Positions 1 to 5,952 of a DNA stretch of 35,885 nucleotides are shown here, piece by piece. A model generated the notes under the pieces. That model did not search any database. It was given only the letters and a program-made list of their open reading frames with translations, and was not told the origin of the DNA. The position numbers and the translations under genes are program-made. The stretch comes from Synergistaceae bacterium (lineage in GTDB: Bacteria > Synergistota > Synergistia > Synergistales > Synergistaceae), in contig JAISRE010000044.1 in the NCBI GenBank assembly GCA_031273805.1, forward strand, positions 1 to 35,885. The letters run 5' to 3'. The first letter of the stretch is position 1. Every line of letters starts with the position of its first letter.

Positions 1-72
1 GTTAAAGAAGCCACGAAGAAAATCAATGAAATCGCAGAGCATTTGAATATCGAACTTCCTCTGAACTTATAG
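1..72 (+). CDS. C-terminal end of a clipped CDS (unidentified)
   Basis: The first base opens a reading frame of 23 codons ending in TAG at 70-72. The peptide is Lys/Glu-rich and looks helical (it contains KKINEIAEHLNIELP). The start lies outside the window and the fragment is too short to assign to a family. It sits directly upstream of two gene remnants, so it may itself belong to a decayed stretch. Confidence 0.4.
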   Translation, partial: VKEATKKINEIAEHLNIELPLNL

Positions 73-92
73 TGTCTCTTGAATGGTGGTAA

Positions 93-338
93 AAACTTTT
101 CCGGGAATTACGGGTAAATGAAATAATTTACTATGAACTTTGCAAGGGAATAATAAAAGATAATTCACGTGAGGAATATATAAGAATAATTGATAAAATG
201 GTAAAAGATGGAGGACGGGGAATAATATTGGGATGTACCGAAATAGGATTATTGATAAAACAAAAAGATATTTCTGTAAAAATATTTGACACGACAATAA
301 TACATGCCAAAAAAGCCGTTGAATTTGCATTGAAATAA
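93..338 (+). pseudogene. Aspartate/glutamate racemase family, C-terminal remnant
   Basis: Frame 93-338 encodes about 81 residues matching the C-terminal part of the aspartate racemase (YgeA-like) family. Visible landmarks are NEIIYYELCKG, a Ser-Arg-Glu-Glu-Tyr stretch, the catalytic-cysteine motif ILGCTEIGLLI, and the terminal FDTTIIHAKKAVEFAL. Complete members have about 230 residues, so the N-terminal two thirds, including the first catalytic cysteine, are gone. A stop codon lies just before the frame and there is no sensible start codon or ribosome binding site. The base composition is much more AT-rich than in the genes downstream. I infer a dead remnant of an amino-acid racemase gene, possibly acquired by transfer. 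Confidence 0.75.
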
Positions 339-389
339 TATGCAAATCTTGGATTTTGGGATTGTCGGCATACCACCTCTGATTTTTGA

Positions 390-725
390 CTTTGGCTGAG
401 AGCGATTTGCCATTATGTTCCGAGGAGTTTTATTGCAACCGGCTGTGGCATAATTGTTTTTGACTATAATGATTTAATCAGTAGCGCGGGATTTAGCAGG
501 TCTGAAATAACTTATGAAAATACAGATAGATATTTTGACGATAGTGCCGAAATAATAAAATGGATTGATCAACCGTGTTTAGTTCCATTTCTCAAAATAC
601 TTCCAGACGATAAAAAAGACGATTTTCGCAATATGGTGGTTAAAATTATGATAGATAGAACAAAACAACCAGACGGAAAATGTTTTGAAACTTTTCGCCG
701 ATTGAATGTTAAAGCTACCAAATGA
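390..725 (+). pseudogene. SAM-dependent methyltransferase, C-terminal remnant
   Basis: The frame is open from 390 to the TGA at 723-725. Its last ~95 residues resemble the C-terminal part of small class I SAM-dependent methyltransferases: SRSEITYENTDRYF, then EIIKWIDQP, then MIDRTKQPDGKCFETFRR and a basic end. The SAM-binding N-terminal Rossmann half is absent, no start codon with a ribosome binding site is visible, and the first ~20 codons look unrelated. The sequence is AT-rich like the racemase remnant upstream. I recognise the family only by its C-terminal pattern. The most likely reading is a truncated, non-functional gene. Confidence 0.6.
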
Positions 726-756
726 AAACCGTGACAGGGTTTGTAGTTACGTATGC

Positions 757-785
757 TTGTCAAATTGGAAATTTTACGATATAAG
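757..785 (+). promoter_or_regulatory. Sigma-70-type promoter for the ferredoxin-nitroreductase gene
   Basis: TTGTCA at 757-762, a 17-base spacer, then TATAAG at 780-785. Both boxes match consensus in five of six positions and spacing is ideal. It lies 40 bases upstream of the ATG at 825, which is preceded by GGAAAGGG. Inferred from sequence only. Confidence 0.65.
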
Positions 786-824
786 GCTTGTCCTACAGAT
801 GCTGACCGGAAAGGGTGATTTCTC

Positions 825-1649
825 ATGAATAAACTGCAATTTACCGTTGATCACGGCCTGTGTGTTCGCTGTGACGCCTGTATTCAGGACTGTCCCCGGA
901 AAATTATTCACCACACAAACGGTTTCCCAGAGATTCCGCCTGAGGAAGACGGTTGTCTCGGCTGTCAGCATTGCCTGGCAATTTGTCCGACCGGCGCGGT
1001 TTCAATTTTTGGATTAAATCCGGCGGATAGCATTCCGCTGGATTCGGTCGCGTGGCCCACTGCGGAAAAGATGCGCGCTCTGGTATGCGGTCGCCGAACA
1101 GTTCGCCGATACAGCGAACGGGATGTTGATCGCTGTTTGATTGATACGTTGCTGGCGGATACCGCACATGCGCCGACTGGCGGAAATACCTGTGGGCTGA
1201 CCTTTTCCGTTATTGACAGCCGGCGAGAACTCTTGGCGTTGCTGGCAAAAATTATTGAAATCATCGAGACCGTTCACGCCGGTGGACGAGAAATTTCTGA
1301 ATTTATTCTGGACGGCGTCCGTGCGTACCGTCGCGATGGCAGTGACGAAGTATTTCGCGGAGCTCCTCATCTGCTGATTGTCACCGCCGGTGAAAAAGCC
1401 TACTGCGGTGAGGCAGATGTGATTATTGCACTGAGCTATTTTGAACTAATGGCTTTTACAGAAGGGCTCGGGACTACCTGGTGTGGCTTTATTAAGTTCA
1501 TCATTGACGCCGTACCGGAAGTACGAGGTTTACTGGGGCTCACGCTTGAGCAGCCGTTTTATGCAATGGCCTTCGGCATACCGATGGTACATTATTCCAG
1601 AACCGTGCAGCGCAACCGCGCCGCGCAGATTAAGACGCTCAGGTTTTAA
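825..1649 (+). CDS. Ferredoxin-nitroreductase fusion (FMN oxidoreductase)
   Basis: This is a 274-residue soluble redox protein with two parts. The N-terminal bacterial ferredoxin domain carries two complete 4Fe-4S motifs: Cys13, 16, 19, 23-Pro and Cys44, 47, 50, 54-Pro. From about residue 86 it becomes a nitroreductase-type flavin domain: RRTVRRYSERDV (typical FMN-phosphate contact), HAPTGGN, and GLGTTWCGF near residue 215. The family uses FMN and generally reduces small organic electrophiles; the fused ferredoxin suggests low-potential electron input, as in anaerobes. The substrate cannot be read from sequence. The ATG at 825 follows GGAAAGGG, and a good promoter lies at 757-785. A nested hairpin just after the stop probably ends this transcript, making it monocistronic. 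Confidence 0.9.
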   Translation: MNKLQFTVDHGLCVRCDACIQDCPRKIIHHTNGFPEIPPEEDGCLGCQHCLAICPTGAVSIFGLNPADSIPLDSVAWPTAEKMRALVCGRRTVRRYSERDVDRCLIDTLLADTAHAPTGGNTCGLTFSVIDSRRELLALLAKIIEIIETVHAGGREISEFILDGVRAYRRDGSDEVFRGAPHLLIVTAGEKAYCGEADVIIALSYFELMAFTEGLGTTWCGFIKFIIDAVPEVRGLLGLTLEQPFYAMAFGIPMVHYSRTVQRNRAAQIKTLRF

Positions 1650-1679
1650 CAATATCCGGGGTGCTCACTCCGCCCAAAG

Positions 1680-1726
1680 TTTTTTGGCGCAAAACCGATT
1701 CGCGGTTTTCTTATCGCGCCAAAAAA
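1680..1726 (+). terminator. Nested hairpin after the nitroreductase gene
   Basis: TTTTTTGGCGC (1680-1690) pairs perfectly with GCGCCAAAAAA (1716-1726). Inside it AAAACCG (1691-1697) pairs with CGGTTTT (1703-1709), leaving a 5-base loop and a 6-base bulge. TTTT follows the outer arm. The A/T-flanked symmetry suggests a terminator active in either direction. Confidence 0.5.
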
Positions 1727-1766
1727 TTTTCGCATACAGCCGGAATGTTCATCGATAAATTGGAAT

Positions 1767-1794
1767 TTGCCGAAAATATCGCAAATCTTAAATA
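1767..1794 (+). promoter_or_regulatory. Weak candidate promoter for the small Cys-rich protein
   Basis: TTGCCG at 1767-1772, a 16-base spacer and TAAATA at 1789-1794. The match is only moderate. It is supported mainly by its place between a terminator-like hairpin and a strong AAGGAGG ribosome binding site at 1811-1817. Confidence 0.3.
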
Positions 1795-1825
1795 AACGAC
1801 GGAACTTTATAAGGAGGTTTAATAG

Positions 1826-2041
1826 TTGCCGAACGTACCTTTTTGTACTTGCGTGGATCATGAGTGTTCCTGCAATCCGGTAAACCACGATAAGGGTTGT
1901 ACACCGTGCATGGCGAAATGTCTCTCGGAGAGCGAAGTCCCTGTCTGTCTCTTTAGGAAAATTGAACCTGATATGGATCGCAAGCAGGATTATTCGTTCC
2001 AGGGTTATGCCCGCTTCGTGAAAGATCGCATAGGGATATGA
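1826..2041 (+). CDS. Small Cys-rich protein (DUF6485-like)
   Basis: This encodes 71 residues starting at TTG 1826, placed 8 bases after a strong AAGGAGG. No ATG fits. The first half is dense in cysteines: CTCVDHECSCNP, then NHDKGCTPCMAKCL and EVPVCLF, a spacing expected of metal binding (zinc or iron-sulfur). The overall pattern (Cys cluster, HDKGC, a Glu-Val/Ile-Pro-x-Cys-x-Phe end) resembles small proteins grouped as DUF6485, whose function is unknown. There is no signal peptide or membrane segment. Two hairpins follow the gene. The assignment to that DUF is from memory of the pattern; the open frame and ribosome binding site themselves are convincing. Confidence 0.75.
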   Translation: MPNVPFCTCVDHECSCNPVNHDKGCTPCMAKCLSESEVPVCLFRKIEPDMDRKQDYSFQGYARFVKDRIGI

Positions 2042-2102
2042 AATTTTTGTTAAAATTTGTTTGCTTATTCAAAGGACTCGCCAAATTCCAGTTTACCGAT
2101 AT

Positions 2103-2132
2103 AAGCGGATAACTCAATTGAAGTATCCGCTT
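2103..2132 (+). terminator. Hairpin, possible weak terminator
   Basis: AAGCGGATA (2103-2111) and TATCCGCTT (2124-2132) form a perfect 9 bp stem with a 12-base loop, 60 bases after the stop of the Cys-rich protein. Only scattered T residues follow, so it may be part of a two-hairpin 3' end rather than a terminator by itself. Confidence 0.35.
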
Positions 2133-2172
2133 GCTACTCTCATTTAACCCAACTTCATCAAGGTTGCCCTCC

Positions 2173-2210
2173 AAGTCAGATACCCTGGCTCTGCAGGGGG
2201 TATCTGACTT
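2173..2210 (+). terminator. Strong hairpin, likely terminator of the Cys-rich protein gene
   Basis: AAGTCAGATACCC (2173-2185) and GGGTATCTGACTT (2198-2210) form a perfect 13 bp stem around a 12-base loop. It is followed by a T-containing but not uniform tail. It separates the small gene from the promoter of the xdh run. Confidence 0.55.
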
Positions 2211-2288
2211 CTACATCATTTTACGAGTGCGGCCAGCCCGCTTGGTGTAACTGCCAGAGCGAATGGCAGCGCGGACGAAAAGAAAAGA

Positions 2289-2318
2289 TTGACAAAATTG
2301 TGCGCGAAAAGGTAATAT
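2289..2318 (+). promoter_or_regulatory. Near-consensus sigma-70 promoter of the xdh-mut run
   Basis: A perfect TTGACA at 2289-2294, an 18-base spacer, and TATAAT-like TAATAT at 2313-2318. Transcription should begin around 2325, giving a leader of about 175 bases before the preferred xdhA start. No other good promoter is visible between here and the terminator at 13723, although internal promoters inside genes cannot be excluded. Confidence 0.65.
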
Positions 2319-2498
2319 AACGGTGTTTTTAGACAATAATAGACTGCTAAACCTTGATTTTTCCTTAAATATTTTAGAAATTACCGCTTTGGCAAAGAGT
2401 ATCTAATAATCGTGTTATTTGTAAGGATGTGGAGGTTGTTCGCATATTCACTTTACTGCGAACGTCAGAATAAACGCATCGACTGGTGGATGATTGAC

Positions 2499-4634
2499 AT
2501 GAAAGAGATCAGCAGGCCTGTTATAAAAGAGGATCATTCGTCTAAATTCGACGGCAGCGCGGTTTATGTTGGCGACTGGCCGACAGATGGCATGTTGTTC
2601 GGGTATTTTGTTCGCTCGACACGCGCTCATGCCCGCATACGCTCCATCAGTGCGCCAAATTTGCGAGAGGGATATTTCACGGTCGATCACAGAGACGTCC
2701 CCGGCCAGAACTGTGTGCACATTATTTTGGATGACATGCCGGTCTTTGCAGGCGATACAGTGGAATACATTGGAGAACCCATCCTGATGGTGGTAGGGCC
2801 TGACGAGTGTGTGGTCAGGAGGATTGCCGCGTCTGAAATAGCGGTCGAGTACGACGATCTGCCAGCGGTGCTTAACATAAATGACTCCGTGGAGGAGCTT
2901 TGCGCCTATCGCTTCGATAAGGGCGACGCGGACAGCGCATTTAAACATGCCGACATGGTATTCGAGGAGCGGTTTGAGACCGGTCCGCAGGAGCAAGCGT
3001 ATCTCGAAACTCAGGGCATCATAGCCGAGTTCAGAGACGGGCGAGTGACGCTGCATGGCAGCATGCAGTGTCCGTACTATGTCCATGAGGCGGTGGCGCG
3101 CGCCCTCAATTTCGAACCTGAGCGTGTTCGGGTCGTGCAGGACGTGACCGGGGGAGGTTTCGGCGGCAAGGAGGATTATCCGTCGATCTTGGCCTGCCAG
3201 GTCTCCGTTGCCGCGATCAAAGCCGGAGGCAAGCCGGTGCGCGTTATCCTGAGCCGCAGGGAGGATATGTCGGTCACCACCAAGCGTCACCCCTCCATAT
3301 CCAGATACAGGGTATCCGTAAAGGACGGCAGAGTAACCGGCATGGACATAGATGTTGTCTTTGACGGGGGCGCTTATACAACCCTTTCGCCGGCGGTGCT
3401 CCAGAGAGGGCTCATAGCCGCCTCTGCTGTGTATGACATTCCCAACCTCAAAGTCAGAGGACGAGTTGTGAGGACAAACACGCCTCCAAACGGCGCGTTT
3501 CGTGGTTTTGGCGCGCCGCAGACGATATTCGCGGCCGAGATGATAATGAGCCACATTGCGCGCAGCCTTTGGGAGGAGCCGACCGCGTTCAAATTGCGTC
3601 ACGCAGTGAGCCAGGGCGACAAGACGTCCACCGGGGGCAGATTTCACTTCCCGGTTCCAATCAGCGAGATGATGCGTGATGTCAGCGTGATGAGCCAGTA
3701 TCACAAAAAAAGAGATCTGTATGAAAATGGCTGCGGAAGATTCCGCAGGGGGATAGGTATGTCAATGTGGCTTCATGGGGTTGGCTTCACCGGTTCCGGA
3801 GAGCGCGATATAATCAAGGCCCGGGTTTGTCTCCACAAATACCCGGATGGCCGTGTCGAGGTGCTCGCCTCCAATACAGATATCGGACAGGGGGTCAAGA
3901 CAGCGTTTCGCAAGATAGCCGCAAATGAACTGCTTTTGCCCCAGGATATGATAATTATCCAGGCGCCGGACACCGACCGGGTTCCAGACAGCGGTCCAAC
4001 AGTCGCGTCACGAAGCGTGGCTATCGTCGGCGAGCTGATACGCTCCGCCTCCCGCAGATTGCGCGAAGATTGGCGTGACGGGGCGGATCAGGTTGTCGAG
4101 GAGCAGTACGCGGAACCTGACTTTATCATCCCATTTTCTCTCGATAAATTCAGCGGCGACGCTTATCCCGCCTACTCATGGGGCGTGTGCGCCGTGGAAC
4201 TTCAGGTTGATTCTCTCACCGGCGTGAGTGAGGTAGTTGGCGTTTGGGCGTCATTCGATGTGGGAACTCCCATAGATATTAATATTGTCATGGGGCAGAT
4301 GGAGGGAGGGATCCTTCAGGGTTTGGGCTACGCCTTCATGGAGCGCATCCCGCCTGACGGACATGGCAGAATCCTGAACGATAACTTCGCGGACTACGCC
4401 ATACCGACCGCGTCTGATGTGCCAAACATACAGGTCAAAATTCACGAGATGGAGTCAAGCGTCGGGCCGTACGGCGCGAAGGGCGCCGGCGAGCTCCCGC
4501 TGGTTGGCGTCCCTGCTGCTTATATAGAGGCGATGGAGCATGCCCTAGGAGGCCGCAGGATCAACCACATCCCGTTTGGCGCGTCCGATGTCCTGGACGC
4601 CCTGTCCAAAGCCCCGCAGATGGAGGTGATGTGA
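2499..4634 (+). CDS. xdhA: Xanthine dehydrogenase-type molybdenum hydroxylase, molybdopterin subunit
   Basis: Catalytic large subunit of a three-subunit molybdenum hydroxylase, which oxidises N-heterocycles such as purines using water as oxygen donor. With start ATG 2499 it has 711 residues. Visible landmarks are YLETQ with an active-site-like Glu near 170, the cofactor loop TGGGFGGKED at 217-226, FRGFGAPQ from 334 (the Arg corresponds to the substrate-orienting Arg of xanthine dehydrogenases), and GAKGAGELPL with the probable catalytic base Glu near 665. The frame is open back to a GTG at 2412, but the extra residues lack family character; GGTGGATG precedes the chosen ATG (ATG 2490 is also possible). 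The iron-sulfur and FAD subunits follow in the same operon. The precise substrate (xanthine, hypoxanthine, nicotinate or another) is not decided by sequence. Confidence 0.88.
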   Translation: MKEISRPVIKEDHSSKFDGSAVYVGDWPTDGMLFGYFVRSTRAHARIRSISAPNLREGYFTVDHRDVPGQNCVHIILDDMPVFAGDTVEYIGEPILMVVGPDECVVRRIAASEIAVEYDDLPAVLNINDSVEELCAYRFDKGDADSAFKHADMVFEERFETGPQEQAYLETQGIIAEFRDGRVTLHGSMQCPYYVHEAVARALNFEPERVRVVQDVTGGGFGGKEDYPSILACQVSVAAIKAGGKPVRVILSRREDMSVTTKRHPSISRYRVSVKDGRVTGMDIDVVFDGGAYTTLSPAVLQRGLIAASAVYDIPNLKVRGRVVRTNTPPNGAFRGFGAPQTIFAAEMIMSHIARSLWEEPTAFKLRHAVSQGDKTSTGGRFHFPVPISEMMRDVSVMSQYHKKRDLYENGCGRFRRGIGMSMWLHGVGFTGSGERDIIKARVCLHKYPDGRVEVLASNTDIGQGVKTAFRKIAANELLLPQDMIIIQAPDTDRVPDSGPTVASRSVAIVGELIRSASRRLREDWRDGADQVVEEQYAEPDFIIPFSLDKFSGDAYPAYSWGVCAVELQVDSLTGVSEVVGVWASFDVGTPIDINIVMGQMEGGILQGLGYAFMERIPPDGHGRILNDNFADYAIPTASDVPNIQVKIHEMESSVGPYGAKGAGELPLVGVPAAYIEAMEHALGGRRINHIPFGASDVLDALSKAPQMEVM

Positions 4635-4635
4635 C

Positions 4636-5106
4636 TTGTTGATTAGGTTCACGCTTAACGGCGAAGACACTGTGTACGAGGGGAGCGCCTCAGATCGGCT
4701 TCTCGACGTGCTGAGGAACAAATATCGCCTCTGTGGAGTGAAGTGTGGCTGCGGAGAGGGTGAGTGCGGCGCATGCTGTGTGATACTGGACGGGCGTCTC
4801 GCTAACAGCTGTCTTGCCGCAATGGGGCGCGTGGAGGGGCTCGATGTCGTCACCATTGAGGGTTACAGGACGACTGAGCGCTTCAAGGTTCTGGACAGGG
4901 CTTTTGCCTCTGTAGCGGCCGTTCAGTGCGGTTACTGCACTCCGGGAATTGTGCTTGCCAGCGAGTGTCTGCTTGCGGTAAACCCCCATCCTACAAGAGA
5001 GGAGATACGCCTTGGCATCAGCGGGAACCTCTGCCGCTGCACAGGATATAACGCCATAGTGAGGGCCATTGAAATAGCCGCTTGGGAGGGGGATGGGTTA
5101 TGGTAG
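4636..5106 (+). CDS. xdhC: Molybdenum hydroxylase, 2Fe-2S subunit
   Basis: Small electron-transfer subunit of 156 residues carrying two 2Fe-2S clusters. The N-terminal plant-ferredoxin-type cluster uses Cys39, Cys44, Cys47 and Cys59 (GCGEGECGACC ... NSCL). The C-terminal helical cluster uses Cys98 and Cys101 (QCGYCTPG) with Cys133 and Cys135 (NLCRCTGY). Length and order match the CoxS/XdhC family. Start is TTG 4636 (the next codon is also TTG), preceded by GGAGGTGA that overlaps the end of xdhA; the intergenic distance is a single base. It passes electrons from the molybdenum centre to the FAD subunit encoded next, whose start overlaps this gene's stop. Confidence 0.93.
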   Translation: MLIRFTLNGEDTVYEGSASDRLLDVLRNKYRLCGVKCGCGEGECGACCVILDGRLANSCLAAMGRVEGLDVVTIEGYRTTERFKVLDRAFASVAAVQCGYCTPGIVLASECLLAVNPHPTREEIRLGISGNLCRCTGYNAIVRAIEIAAWEGDGLW

Positions 5107-5918
5107 ACGGATATACGCCCCGGAGTTTGAGCGAAGCGCTGAGCCTGTTGTCCTCTCACGGGCTGACGCCATACGCCGGCGGCACTGATCTGATGACCAA
5201 GGGATACAGACATGAGGGGTATCTCTTTCTGCACAGGATACCCGAGCTGAGACATATAACGGAGACGCGCTCAGAGTTGCGATTCGGCGCGTGCTGCACG
5301 TTCACGGAGATCCTGGAGAGCAAAACCGCGCCGGCTATCTTGAAGGAGGCTGTCTCGCGGATAGCGTCTCCATCCATTCGCAACTTGGGCACTATCGGCG
5401 GAAATATAGCGAACGGCAGCGATAAGGCGGACAGCGCGTTTATTTTTTTTGTGACAGATTCATCTGTGAGGATCGCGAGTTGCCGCGGAGAGCGGACCGT
5501 ACCGATAAAAGATCTCTATCTCGGGCGAAATAAACTGGCGTTGGAACGTGACGAACTCATAGTCGAGGTCATCATGCCCAAGCGATGGCTTGGGAACTAT
5601 AGATATGAAAAAATAGGCGCTCGGAAATCTCTCGCGATTTCGCTGGTCCTCTTCGCGGGGCTGATGTCGATTGAAGACGGAAAGATCGCTCACTGCGCGA
5701 CCTCGTATGGCGTCGACAGCGGCGTCATCGTCAGGAGGAGCGATATCGACGAAATCATGATCGGGCTGACAGTGGAGGAGGCTCGCGCCGCAAAGGACTC
5801 GTACATAAAGGCGTATGACGGGGCCATCTCGCCGGGACGGGGCAGAGTGTCCGCCGAATACTCCAAAGTGGTCTGCATGAACCTTCTCGCGGATTTCCTG
5901 AGCAGCATGGGTATTTAA
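5100..5918 (+). CDS. xdhB: Molybdenum hydroxylase, FAD-binding subunit
   Basis: This 272-residue subunit binds FAD and hands electrons to the final acceptor. The two FAD-binding loops are visible: YAGGTDLM at 25-32 and IRNLGTIGGNIAN at 93-105, both typical of the CoxM/XdhB family. The ATG at 5100 overlaps the preceding stop (ATGGTAG) and follows a G-rich GGGAGGGGG ribosome binding site, so translation is probably coupled. The frame is open further upstream, to TTG 5082, but that lies before the site. Length is a little below the usual 280-300 residues. Together with the two preceding genes it gives a complete three-subunit hydroxylase in the order Mo, Fe-S, FAD. mutS begins 34 bases after its stop. 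Confidence 0.9.
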   Translation: MVDGYTPRSLSEALSLLSSHGLTPYAGGTDLMTKGYRHEGYLFLHRIPELRHITETRSELRFGACCTFTEILESKTAPAILKEAVSRIASPSIRNLGTIGGNIANGSDKADSAFIFFVTDSSVRIASCRGERTVPIKDLYLGRNKLALERDELIVEVIMPKRWLGNYRYEKIGARKSLAISLVLFAGLMSIEDGKIAHCATSYGVDSGVIVRRSDIDEIMIGLTVEEARAAKDSYIKAYDGAISPGRGRVSAEYSKVVCMNLLADFLSSMGI

Positions 5919-5952
5919 TGAGAAACATTCCGGCTAACGCGAGGGCGCTGAC

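Larger units (their letters stand above)
2042..2498. other. Intergenic region and xdhA leader
   Basis: Beyond the two hairpins and the promoter listed separately, this gap has two points of note. Between 2213 and 2320 a frame is open on the plus strand and ends with a short Cys-containing stretch (CGQPAWCNCQSEW followed by a basic tail) at TAA 2318; it has no start codon and may be a relic of a Cys-rich gene. In the presumed xdhA leader, GTTCGCA (2438-2444) can pair with TGCGAAC (2457-2463). I see no known riboswitch class. Confidence 0.4.

Noticed and set aside
2412-2498. N-terminal extension of XdhA from GTG 2412
   Set aside because: No ribosome binding site before it and no family similarity in the added residues; ATG 2499 has a better site.
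2448-3704. 418-codon minus-strand frame inside xdhA
   Set aside because: Antisense to a clearly conserved gene; composition (His- and Arg-rich) is typical of a shadow frame in GC-rich DNA.
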